Shown here: positions 23,025-30,529 of the stretch, piece after piece | Numbering within the stretch: the stretch's first letter is position 1 | How the letters are laid out: the number at the start of each line of letters is the position of its first letter | Notes under the pieces: generated by a model | Databases searched by the model: none | What the model saw: the letters and a program-made list of their open reading frames with translations, nothing else | Told to the model about the DNA's origin: nothing | Assembly (NCBI GenBank): GCA_964586055.1 | Contig: CAZPFX010000009.1 | Coordinates: 1 to 31,939 of the forward strand | DNA: 31,939 nt | Origin: UM-FILTER-42-14 sp964586055 | GTDB taxonomy: Bacteria > Patescibacteriota > Microgenomatia > UBA1400 > PJMF01 | Direction: 5' to 3' | Translations under genes and position numbers: made by a program

Positions 23025-24878
23025 GTGTTAAACAAACTTCACAAACTTCTCTTCGCCTTACTCCTACTCTTATCTTTCAAAACTGCGACAGCTGCTGAGA
23101 CACCTTTCTCCACCTCTCTTCATACCACATACTCCGTGTCAAAATCTGGAGTCACTAAAGTAGAGCGCGAATTTAAAATCACAAACTTAACAGCAACTCA
23201 ATACATTACCGAATACTCACTCAAATCACACCTGAGCACAATCAATAACATTTCTGCAAAAAGCAATAATAAAGACGTTCCTACCAACATAATAGATGAT
23301 GGTTTAAGCAAGAATATCACTTTAAAATTTGACGACGAAGTAGTTGGAGAAGGAAAAGTCAGAGCTTTCACTCTTTCATACGAAACTAATGACTTGACCT
23401 CAGTCGTTGGTCAGGTGCTCGAGCTACACGTTCCAAAACTAGCTGATAGTGAAACTTATACCAATAGAAGCGTGACCATAAAAACACCTCTATCTTACGG
23501 AAAAGCAACGCGGATCAACCCAGAACCAGAAACAACTATTTACAGCGATAGCGAGGTAATTACTTCCTTTCCAGACCTGAAGGGAAGCGGCATAACAGCC
23601 CTCTTTGGTTCTACTCAAGTATTTACAAGTACGCTCAGATATCATCTTGAAAACTCGAGCAGTTCTATCGGCATTGCCCAAATTGCCTTACCTCCAGACA
23701 CTACACATCAGAAGATGTATTATCAGGTCCTCGAGCCAACTCCTGAAGAGGTTAAGGTAGACCCAGATGGAAACTGGATTGCCACCTACGAACTTCAGCC
23801 CAACACAGCTCTGACAATCTACTTAACCATGGACACTCTTTTAAGCCTTGAAGAAATAAAAGATGTTCCCCAGCCAGCCGTACTTAGCTCACATACAAAA
23901 AATCAGAAATACTGGGAAACTGGCAATTCAAATATCCTCGATATCGTCTCCGAAAAGAATACCGTCGAAGAACTTTATCAATACGTTGTAAAAACACTGA
24001 GCTACTCAGAGGCTGAACTAGATAACATTCCACCAAGAAAAGGTGCCGTAGAAGCCTTATCAACTCCAGCTGAGTCAGTTTGCCAAGAATTCACAGACCT
24101 CTTCATAACTTTGGCCAGAGCGAAGGGTGTTCCCGCAAGAAGATTAACAGGATTTGCCTATAGCCAAGACAGCGAGCTTAGACCGCTGAGTTTGCAAACC
24201 GATATTCTTCATGCCTGGCCAGAATACTACGATCAAGAACGGCAGCGTTGGCGCTCAGTTGATCCGACTTGGGAAAACACGACTGGGGGAGTTGATTACT
24301 TCAACAATTTTGATCTTAATCACATCGTTTTTGCAATTAATGGCGAATCAAGTACTACTCCATATGCAGCTGGATCGTATAAACCTGAAGATTTTGAAAC
24401 AAAAGATGTTGAGGTTTCGTCTGGAACCACCTTTCCAGCTCTAATTCCAAACCTAACCGCAGATCTCATTCCTCAAAAATTATTTAACGTCACCATCCCA
24501 GGCTCATATTTGGCAAGAATAGTAAATAATACCGGCGCTGCCTGGTATTCTTTGAAAACTGACATCGGCATCGACGATAGTGTCACCATTTTGAACAAAG
24601 ATGCAACAAACATTCCTGTGATCCTGCCTTATCAATCTCTAGATATTCCCATCTTTTTTATCAATAATAAGTTAGAATTGCCACAAGACCGCACTGTTCA
24701 AATCAGGCTTTCAATCCTTAACCATGAAGAAAAAACAGATCAAAACTTTAGCATTAAAAGTGGACCAAAAGGTGTCCAGCTCCTCGATAAGACTATCGTC
24801 GCAATTGGGCTGGTGGCCGGTTTCACCATCATTACCCTCATCGCCGGGAGTTTATTGGTTTTCAGACGACGCAGGTAA
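23025..24878 (+). CDS. Surface transglutaminase-like protein with C-terminal membrane anchor
   Basis: A 617-residue exported protein. An N-terminal signal peptide (about residues 1-24, LFALLLLLSFKTATAAE) precedes a beta-rich domain. The transglutaminase/protease-like core follows, with Cys353 in SVCQEFTDLF, His396 in ILHAWPEYY and Asp413 in SVDPTWENT, an intact catalytic triad. A third beta-sandwich region follows, then a membrane helix near residues 588-610 and a terminal RRRR stop-transfer. It is thus displayed outside the cell on a single anchor. The enzyme could crosslink or cleave peptide side chains. The GTG start is chosen over the earlier frame opening (TTG 22983) because of the signal peptide and the -10. 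Its last codons overlap uvrC out of frame. Confidence 0.8.
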   Translation: MLNKLHKLLFALLLLLSFKTATAAETPFSTSLHTTYSVSKSGVTKVEREFKITNLTATQYITEYSLKSHLSTINNISAKSNNKDVPTNIIDDGLSKNITLKFDDEVVGEGKVRAFTLSYETNDLTSVVGQVLELHVPKLADSETYTNRSVTIKTPLSYGKATRINPEPETTIYSDSEVITSFPDLKGSGITALFGSTQVFTSTLRYHLENSSSSIGIAQIALPPDTTHQKMYYQVLEPTPEEVKVDPDGNWIATYELQPNTALTIYLTMDTLLSLEEIKDVPQPAVLSSHTKNQKYWETGNSNILDIVSEKNTVEELYQYVVKTLSYSEAELDNIPPRKGAVEALSTPAESVCQEFTDLFITLARAKGVPARRLTGFAYSQDSELRPLSLQTDILHAWPEYYDQERQRWRSVDPTWENTTGGVDYFNNFDLNHIVFAINGESSTTPYAAGSYKPEDFETKDVEVSSGTTFPALIPNLTADLIPQKLFNVTIPGSYLARIVNNTGAAWYSLKTDIGIDDSVTILNKDATNIPVILPYQSLDIPIFFINNKLELPQDRTVQIRLSILNHEEKTDQNFSIKSGPKGVQLLDKTIVAIGLVAGFTIITLIAGSLLVFRRRR

Positions 24879-26160
24879 GGTTCTCTACGTTGGTAAAGCC
24901 ATAGATCTCAAAAAAAGAGTCACTTCATACACCAGAACAAAAAAACTCTCTGAGAGAATTTTTCGCATGGTCGAGACGGCGTCTAGACTTCAATTCAGAG
25001 AACTTGGAAGCGAGCTCGAAGCATTACTCACGGAAGCTGAGCTAATCGGCACGTACCAACCACCTTTTAACGTCTTACTCAAAGACGACAAAAGTCCAAT
25101 TTATATCCACATCACGAATGAAGAATTTCCTCAGGTCAAAACAGTCAGAAAACAGCAAGTAATTCGAGAAAAACTCAAAGGAACAGTTCTTGGTCCATAT
25201 CAAAGTAGCTACAGAATCAAAGAGGTTCTGCTCATCGCTCGCAGGATCTTTCGCTGGTGCTCAGATCCCCAATCAAGAAAAAAAAGCAAAGCTTGTTTTT
25301 ACTTTCACATAGGTCAGTGCTCCGGAGCTTGCGCTGGGAACGTATCTGCGGCAGAGTATCAAACTCTGATAGATTCACTAATCTTGTTTTTGCGTGGAAA
25401 AACAACGCTTGTGACAAAAAACCTAGAGTCAGAACTGGAGAAAGTAATTGAAAACGAAAACTTCGAGAGGGCGGCAATTATTCGAGATCAGTTGGCAATA
25501 ATCAGAGACGTAACTAGCAAAAAATATCGAATGAAGCCCAATCTTCAATTGCTGCCACAGCTATCTGCAAAAAAGACCGATGATGGCTTGGTTTTTCTCT
25601 CAAAAATACTCAAGGACTACATTGCGGCCCCGCTCTCACATAAGCTTGAAAAAATTGAAGGTTATGATGTGAGCAATCTAAGCGGCACAAATGCAGCGGT
25701 AGCAATGGTTAGTTTCACCAATGGTGAACCAGATAAAACAGATTATCGTATTTTTAACATCAGAGGCCTTAAGACACCAAACGACTATAAAATGCTTCAA
25801 GAAGCACTTCAAAGACGCCAGAATCACCCAGAGTGGGGGAAACCAAGTCTGATAGTAATAGATGGAGGCAAAGGACAACTCAGAGCTGCTATGAAAGTCT
25901 GGTTTTGGAGAACGCCTATTATTAGTATTGCCAAGAGACCGGATAGAATTATCATTCCAGCCATAGAGTTTCACCAAAAAGAAACTGGAAAACCATATGA
26001 TTTAGAAAATCTTGAGTATCACGTTCTAAAACTTCCAGAACAGCACCCAGCGCTTCGCCTTATAACTCAAGTTCGAGATGAATCCCATCGCTTCTCAAAA
26101 AAACAGCACATTAAGCTCAGAGCGAGGGCGCTTGTCTCAGAGCAGACAATAATCGTATAA
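24724..26160 (+). CDS. uvrC: UvrABC system protein C lacking the C-terminal HhH domain
   Basis: At most 478 residues against about 600 for typical UvrC. The GIY-YIG nuclease is complete: PGVYWFS near 41-47, LYVGKAIDLKKRV, and TEAELIGTYQPPFN with the catalytic Glu. The Cys-rich link CFYFHIGQCSGACAG, a UVR motif region (ENENFERAAIIRDQ) and the RNase H-like nuclease (GYDVSNLSGT, VIDGGKGQL, RDESHRF) follow. The protein ends about 20 residues after DESHRF, so the double helix-hairpin-helix domain is absent. The start is uncertain: ATG 24724, GTG 24760 or 24772, or TTG 24805. All overlap the transglutaminase frame by at least 74 bases, because the nuclease motif begins inside it. Confidence 0.9.
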   Translation: MKKKQIKTLALKVDQKVSSSSIRLSSQLGWWPVSPSLPSSPGVYWFSDDAGKVLYVGKAIDLKKRVTSYTRTKKLSERIFRMVETASRLQFRELGSELEALLTEAELIGTYQPPFNVLLKDDKSPIYIHITNEEFPQVKTVRKQQVIREKLKGTVLGPYQSSYRIKEVLLIARRIFRWCSDPQSRKKSKACFYFHIGQCSGACAGNVSAAEYQTLIDSLILFLRGKTTLVTKNLESELEKVIENENFERAAIIRDQLAIIRDVTSKKYRMKPNLQLLPQLSAKKTDDGLVFLSKILKDYIAAPLSHKLEKIEGYDVSNLSGTNAAVAMVSFTNGEPDKTDYRIFNIRGLKTPNDYKMLQEALQRRQNHPEWGKPSLIVIDGGKGQLRAAMKVWFWRTPIISIAKRPDRIIIPAIEFHQKETGKPYDLENLEYHVLKLPEQHPALRLITQVRDESHRFSKKQHIKLRARALVSEQTIIV

Positions 26161-26161
26161 T
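26132..26161 (+). promoter_or_regulatory. Promoter of the yvlD-like gene
   Basis: TTGTCT (26132-26137), 18-base spacer, TATAAT (26156-26161, perfect consensus). The -10 includes the uvrC stop codon and ends 6 bases before ATG 26168. It is the best example of the leaderless layout in the window. Confidence 0.65.
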
Positions 26162-26167
26162 AAACAC

Positions 26168-26524
26168 ATGCTTCGACCCTTCGTCATCACCTTGGTCACT
26201 CTTTTCGTCTTGAGTTGGCTTCTGCCAGCAGTGAGTTTTTTAAATATTTCTACCCTAATTGTCACTAGCATCGTCTTGACCATTCTGAACGGCGCAATCA
26301 AACCAATTTTAAAAGTTCTTTTACTACCAATTAACTTAATCACCTTTGGTCTGTTCTCTATGGTTTTAAATGCGGGAATGATCTGGGTCGCCACTCTCTT
26401 AGTTCCTGGATTCCATGTAGACCCAATCGTAGTCCTCGGAATCACCACTAATCAATTTGTTTCACTCCTGCTAGTCTCGGCAGGAATTAGCGTTATAAAC
26501 TCACTTGCGAAAAAACTATTGTGA
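26168..26524 (+). CDS. YvlD-like / phage-holin-4 superfamily membrane protein
   Basis: A 118-residue protein with about four membrane helices and little else. The conserved core LNGAIKPILKVLLLPINLIT followed by FGLFSMVLNAGMIW matches the PF04020 group (YvlD; mycobacterial 4-TM holin superfamily), where N-x-x-I-K-P and LP-x-N-x-x-T-x-G are hallmarks. Bacterial chromosomal members occur in envelope-stress loci; they are not phage lysis proteins. It starts 6 bases after a consensus -10. The 7TM gene begins 20 bases on. Its function here is unknown; a membrane-envelope role fits the setting. Confidence 0.85.
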   Translation: MLRPFVITLVTLFVLSWLLPAVSFLNISTLIVTSIVLTILNGAIKPILKVLLLPINLITFGLFSMVLNAGMIWVATLLVPGFHVDPIVVLGITTNQFVSLLLVSAGISVINSLAKKLL

Positions 26525-26532
26525 GGGTGAAG

Positions 26533-26538
26533 TATAAT
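26533..26538 (+). promoter_or_regulatory. -10 element (TATAAT) 6 bases before the 7TM gene start
   Basis: A perfect TATAAT ends 6 bases before ATG 26545. It favours that start over the frame opening at GTG 26521 and predicts another leaderless mRNA. No convincing -35 is seen. Confidence 0.55.
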
Positions 26539-26544
26539 ATACCC

Positions 26545-27492
26545 ATGAAATTTCGCTTATTTTCTATTCTAGCCAGCTATATCTTTTTCGTGGCTATTGG
26601 CCTGGGCATTGCCCATGCTCAAAGTCCCTCGCTCCAAGCCGAGATTGTCCTAAATCCTGATAGCGCCACAGGTTCAGCTGAAGGCACTCCCGCCGCCTCT
26701 CTCGCGTCACCCTCAGCCGCAGTTATCGAAAAAGTTCAAGAGAAAAAAGATCAAGATATCACTGACCCAAGCGGTAAACAAAAAAGCATGCTGGCTCAAT
26801 TTCTTGACGATAATCCACCCCAACCTCTAGCCTGGAATAACTTCATGCAACACGGAATTCGCTACGCGGTCAGCAACGGCGTTGGCGCCAACACCATTGT
26901 CTTGATTCTTTTGTTTCCTCTGATTGCTTCGCTCATTGCCGGCTCCAGACATATCATCGGCCTCCGCGGCTTCGGTATTTACACACCAGCTGTTCTATCT
27001 GTTGCGCTTGTATCAACCGGCCTTTTCGAGGGTCTAATTATTTTTGGCGCCATTGCCACCACCGCGGTAATCGCTAATCACTTTATCAGTCGTCTAAAGC
27101 TCTCTTACCTACCACGAACTGGTTTGTTGCTTTCAATCATTTCACTGGTAATTTTCGGCGTCTTGGTTCTATCCCCAGCGCTAAATGTAGTCTCTCTTCT
27201 AACTGTCAATATTTTCCCAATTCTAATTCTCGTTCTTCTAAGCGAGAATTTCCTTGATGCCCAATCAAAGACCAAGCAGTCTGACGCCATTGCGGTGACA
27301 GCGGAAACTCTTGGATTAGCATTTATCTCTGGTCTAATTCTGCAGTGGGAACCAGTCCAAAAATTCGTCCTATTAGAACCTGAATTATTCGTCATCGGCA
27401 TCATGTCACTTAACATAATCATTGGAAAGTTTGTTGGCCTACGCATCTCGGAGCGCCTTAGATTTCATTCGATCATCGAGGAAGAAGAGTAG
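26545..27492 (+). CDS. 7TM protein of the transglutaminase-associated family (7TM_transglut-like)
   Basis: A 315-residue protein with a signal peptide or first helix (residues 4-24, ending AHAQ) and a low-complexity Ala/Ser/Pro-rich exported stretch. From about residue 115 there are seven membrane helices: the first contains NTIVLILLFPLIASLIAG and is followed by IIGLRGFGIYTPAVLS, matching the conserved RQxIGLRTFGTFMP-like block. The helices run to residue 300 and end in LRFHSIIEEEE. In the usual form this 7TM is preceded by an inactive transglutaminase domain; here no such domain is present, while a separate active-looking transglutaminase is encoded at 23025. Partner genes for a RimK-like ligase and DUF1704 follow directly. 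Start chosen 6 bases after TATAAT. Confidence 0.8.
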   Translation: MKFRLFSILASYIFFVAIGLGIAHAQSPSLQAEIVLNPDSATGSAEGTPAASLASPSAAVIEKVQEKKDQDITDPSGKQKSMLAQFLDDNPPQPLAWNNFMQHGIRYAVSNGVGANTIVLILLFPLIASLIAGSRHIIGLRGFGIYTPAVLSVALVSTGLFEGLIIFGAIATTAVIANHFISRLKLSYLPRTGLLLSIISLVIFGVLVLSPALNVVSLLTVNIFPILILVLLSENFLDAQSKTKQSDAIAVTAETLGLAFISGLILQWEPVQKFVLLEPELFVIGIMSLNIIIGKFVGLRISERLRFHSIIEEEE

Positions 27493-27501
27493 CTCTACTC
27501 T
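27486..27501. repeat. Inverted repeat (7-2-7) across the 7TM gene stop
   Basis: AGAGTAG-CT-CTACTCT spans the TAG stop of the 7TM gene and lies 11 bases before the ligase ATG at 27513. It has no T-run. As an RNA hairpin it could shield or space the next start; as DNA it could be an operator. Its right arm (TACTCT) could also serve as a weak -10. Confidence 0.4.
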
Positions 27502-27512
27502 GGATCATCAAT

Positions 27513-28799
27513 ATGGCAGTCAAGCCCTCACACATACTCGGGATGAACGCTCGGTATTACTACACCAAGTTAAATCCTGCCTCAGCAAAAGCCTACGGTT
27601 TTTCTAAAATCAAAACTAAAGAACTCCTATCCAAGCACGATATTCCGACGGCGACTGTTTATCACACATTTAGCTCAAGAGAAGATATGGAAACTATAGA
27701 GTGGGAAAATATTCCTGCTCCCTTTGTCATCAAACCTGCGAGTGGTAGTGCTGGCAAAGGAATTTTGATCATAAAGAAACGGGACGCAAATAAAAATGTC
27801 TGGATAGACCATGACGGCGACCCGCTTGAAAAAACAGATCTGCTTCTGCATGTCGGTAATATCTTGGACGGGGAGTTTAGCACCTGGGGATCAAAACATC
27901 AGGCAATTGTCGAAGAAATGATCACTGCCCATCCAACTCTTTCCAAACTCTCATACAACGGGACCCCAGACATTAGGGTTGTAATTTTTAACTCCGTACC
28001 CGTTATGGCGATGGCCAGAATTCCAACAAAGGAGTCTGACGGCCGGGCTAATCTAGACAAGGGAGCTATTGGCCTTGGGATTGATATTGCCACTGGCATC
28101 ACTACTTATGGAATCTACGGCAAGGGCCATCCCATTTCACACTTTCCTGACAGCAAGAAAAAGGTTAATGGCATTCGCATTCCATACTGGAATAAGGCGT
28201 TGGAAATAACTGTCAAAGCTGCAAATGCCGCTGGCTTTAACTTCATGGGAGCAGACGTATTTATTCATGGGGAAAAAGGACCAATGATCGTAGAGCTCAA
28301 TGGTTTTCCCGGTCTTTCAATTCAACTGGCCAACAGAACCGGACTCAAGAAGCGCTTAGAAAGAGTCGAGGGTATTGAAGTTCGCAATGCAGAGCATGGT
28401 GTTAAGATTGGCCAAGCCTTGTTTGCAGAAAGTTTTGCCGATGAGATTATTGCCAAAGAGGGCCTAAAAATAATTCAGACGCGAGAACATATTGACGTTC
28501 TTGATGAAAATGGAAATCATCATGATATTTTGGCCTTTGTTGATACTAAGCGTTTCCGATCGGCAATAAGTCAGGAACTGGCTGAAGATTTGGGGCTATT
28601 AGACTATGACGATTTACTCTGGCAACAACAGGAGGTTGTCGAAGGAAAGCTTCCAGTAGTAGAAGTAACAATGCAAATTAAAGATAAAAAGATAACTACC
28701 GCCATGCTTGTTACAAAAAGACTTAACAAGGGCAGACATAGAGTCGAACTTGGGAGAAAAGACCTAGAAGGATTTTTGGTTGGTACGGATAATGAATAA
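27513..28799 (+). CDS. ATP-grasp alpha-L-glutamate ligase (RimK-related) fused to a retropepsin-like domain
   Basis: A 428-residue fusion. Residues 1 to about 292 are the RimK-related glutamate-ligase homologue: ILGMNARYYYTKLNPASAK, the ATP-grasp strand FVIKPASGSAGKGILII, SDGRANLDKGAIGLG-type loop and the metal-binding end GPMIVELNGFPGLSIQLANR. Residues about 310-428 match the RimB/DUF785 retropepsin-like domain: ILAFVDTKRFRSAIS with Asp344, then VTMQIKDKKITTAMLV and ELGRKDLEGFLV. The catalytic DTG of aspartic peptidases is DTK (D344, T345, K346). RimK-type enzymes add glutamate to protein or peptide ends; RimB-type partners are normally separate proteins. The stop overlaps the next start by one base (TAATG). 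Confidence 0.83.
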   Translation: MAVKPSHILGMNARYYYTKLNPASAKAYGFSKIKTKELLSKHDIPTATVYHTFSSREDMETIEWENIPAPFVIKPASGSAGKGILIIKKRDANKNVWIDHDGDPLEKTDLLLHVGNILDGEFSTWGSKHQAIVEEMITAHPTLSKLSYNGTPDIRVVIFNSVPVMAMARIPTKESDGRANLDKGAIGLGIDIATGITTYGIYGKGHPISHFPDSKKKVNGIRIPYWNKALEITVKAANAAGFNFMGADVFIHGEKGPMIVELNGFPGLSIQLANRTGLKKRLERVEGIEVRNAEHGVKIGQALFAESFADEIIAKEGLKIIQTREHIDVLDENGNHHDILAFVDTKRFRSAISQELAEDLGLLDYDDLLWQQQEVVEGKLPVVEVTMQIKDKKITTAMLVTKRLNKGRHRVELGRKDLEGFLVGTDNE

Positions 28800-29752
28800 T
28801 GAAATTTCTTTCACAACTCATACCAGTCAATCTTCAGGAAGAAAAACAAAAGTTTTTTGCTGACAATACCTATAATCCACAGTTTGAATACGTGGAGCCA
28901 GTTCCAGAGCACAAACTTACTAAGTATCCAAAGCCAGCTTCCGAGTTGCTTGCTATGGCAGAGAGAATTGTCAGCGAACACGCTACAGAAGCTCTTGATG
29001 AACGCGTCAGCAATTCAGACAAGATCCTCACTAATTCTGAGGTGACAACTAGAGCTATGAAATTTCTAGAAATTCATAACTTGAACAAAAAAATCAAAAT
29101 AAAATGGTCTACTTCATTCATTACTAGAGCTACAATGAACGAAGAGTTCTTGAAACTAAAAACGGATGCCATTTTTACCGAAAAAGATACGGCTAGCATG
29201 ATGTTTCATGAGATTGGCACCCACGCTCTTCGAAGATTGAATTATGAGCAGCAATCATGGTTTCTCAAAAGAAAAAAATATGGGTTCTCAGACTATCTCG
29301 AGACGGAGGAGGGCATAGCCGTTCTTCATGGCTTGCTAGCTATGCCAAGTAAATCACTGTTCAGTACCGCCGTGAGATTTTTGGCTGTAGAAAAAGGCCT
29401 AACAATGAGTTTTGCAGAGCTTTGGCAGTACCTTGCCCCCTATTTCCCAGATCCAGAAAGAAGGTGGACCGCGGTAATTAGGCAAAAAAGAGGCGTCAGC
29501 GATACTAGAAACCCCAGTCTTTTTATGAAGGATGCCTTATATTTTTCAGGAAGCGTCAAAATGGCTAAATGGCTAAAAGAGAACGATTACGACTTGTCAG
29601 GTTTGTATTTTGGGAAGATAGCTGCTGAAGATGTGGGCAGAGCCAAAGAACTTAGCCCTGGATTCATGCCTAAGTTGCCAATTTTCTACTTAGCTGACAA
29701 AGAAAAATATATCTCAGACATTAATGAAATAATTGTAAAAAACTTTTTGTAA
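28799..29752 (+). CDS. DUF1704 zinc metallopeptidase (MATCAP-like, QEGLA-motif family)
   Basis: A 317-residue predicted zinc peptidase. The active site is HEIGTH (H137, E138, H142) followed by TEEGIAV (E170/E171), the counterpart of the QEGLA motif; this is the HExxxH arrangement of DUF1704. The human relatives (MATCAP, KIAA0895L) are carboxypeptidases that remove C-terminal tyrosine from tubulin, so trimming of C-terminal residues is a sensible prediction. Bacterial members are often found next to RimK-like ligases. Here the gene is joined to the ligase by a TAATG overlap, strongly suggesting a shared pathway: one enzyme adds residues, the other removes them. Cytosolic, with no signal peptide. 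Confidence 0.85.
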   Translation: MKFLSQLIPVNLQEEKQKFFADNTYNPQFEYVEPVPEHKLTKYPKPASELLAMAERIVSEHATEALDERVSNSDKILTNSEVTTRAMKFLEIHNLNKKIKIKWSTSFITRATMNEEFLKLKTDAIFTEKDTASMMFHEIGTHALRRLNYEQQSWFLKRKKYGFSDYLETEEGIAVLHGLLAMPSKSLFSTAVRFLAVEKGLTMSFAELWQYLAPYFPDPERRWTAVIRQKRGVSDTRNPSLFMKDALYFSGSVKMAKWLKENDYDLSGLYFGKIAAEDVGRAKELSPGFMPKLPIFYLADKEKYISDINEIIVKNFL

Positions 29753-29755
29753 TAA

Positions 29756-30529
29756 ATGTCGAATATTATATTTACACCCTTATTCAGGCCTGAAAAGATT
29801 TTGTGGTCTTATCCAGATCCAGACCCAGCTACTATTATTGACAGGGTCCAATCAAAAAGTGGACGAAAATTTCTCAGGTCATTAGAAGATATTAAGACAC
29901 AACATGAATTGTCAGTTGAGATAGGCCCGTGTTCCGAAGAAGACTTTCTAAAATGGCAAGAGCTTTATCTAGAGATGGTAGATAGAAAAAACTTTGACAA
30001 ATTGGCTAACCTGGAATGGTATAGATCAAAATTTCTAGAGAAGAAAAGGGTCTACAAATTATTTGTTTCTAAGCACGAACAGCTTCTCGGTGGAAAGATT
30101 ATCACAGTATCAGAAGACCAAATCGTTAGATCTGCATTTAAAACTTCTGCTCCTTACTCTTTCGGCAAGGGTGGTCATGCCTCTCTAGGACTAATACTTG
30201 ATTATTATTTTCTTGATCACTTTATCAAAAGAGGTTACAAAACAATAACGGGCGGATCATCTAGGAATCTATTCGGCATAGTGAATTCTGTCGGATACCT
30301 TTGCTACAAACTCAGACTGGGATATAAACCCGAAGTTGAAATCAACAGGGTAAACTTTTTTAATGACTATAACAATTTAGAAGATAAACCCTTCCTATCT
30401 TATCTATGCGAAAACAAATTAGATGGCCTTTCTCCCGAGCTTCACAGTTACAAAATAGATGAAATCAACGAAAACATTGGCTCTGAGCTTAAAAGACTTG
30501 CAACATTCAAAGAATTACATGCTTCATAA
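29756..30529 (+). CDS. GNAT/FemAB-like acyltransferase
   Basis: A 257-residue protein whose C-terminal half has the GNAT-type acyltransferase layout seen in FemAB and CelD-like proteins: LGGKIITVSEDQIVRSAFK strands, ASLGLILDYYFLDHFIKRGY as the acyl-donor helix and ITGGSSRNLFG-x-x-NSVGYLCYKLRLG at the end. The N-terminal 60 residues are less clear. In this position it may transfer an amino-acyl or acyl group to the same substrate as the ligase. It begins 3 bases after the metallopeptidase stop, so it belongs to the same unit. Its end overlaps the start of mnmA by 11 bases. Substrate unknown. Confidence 0.62.
   Translation: MSNIIFTPLFRPEKILWSYPDPDPATIIDRVQSKSGRKFLRSLEDIKTQHELSVEIGPCSEEDFLKWQELYLEMVDRKNFDKLANLEWYRSKFLEKKRVYKLFVSKHEQLLGGKIITVSEDQIVRSAFKTSAPYSFGKGGHASLGLILDYYFLDHFIKRGYKTITGGSSRNLFGIVNSVGYLCYKLRLGYKPEVEINRVNFFNDYNNLEDKPFLSYLCENKLDGLSPELHSYKIDEINENIGSELKRLATFKELHAS

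Noticed and set aside
26168..26524. Prophage remnant, from the holin-like protein
   Set aside because: YvlD-type proteins are chromosomal membrane proteins; no phage, integrase or attachment-site features are nearby.
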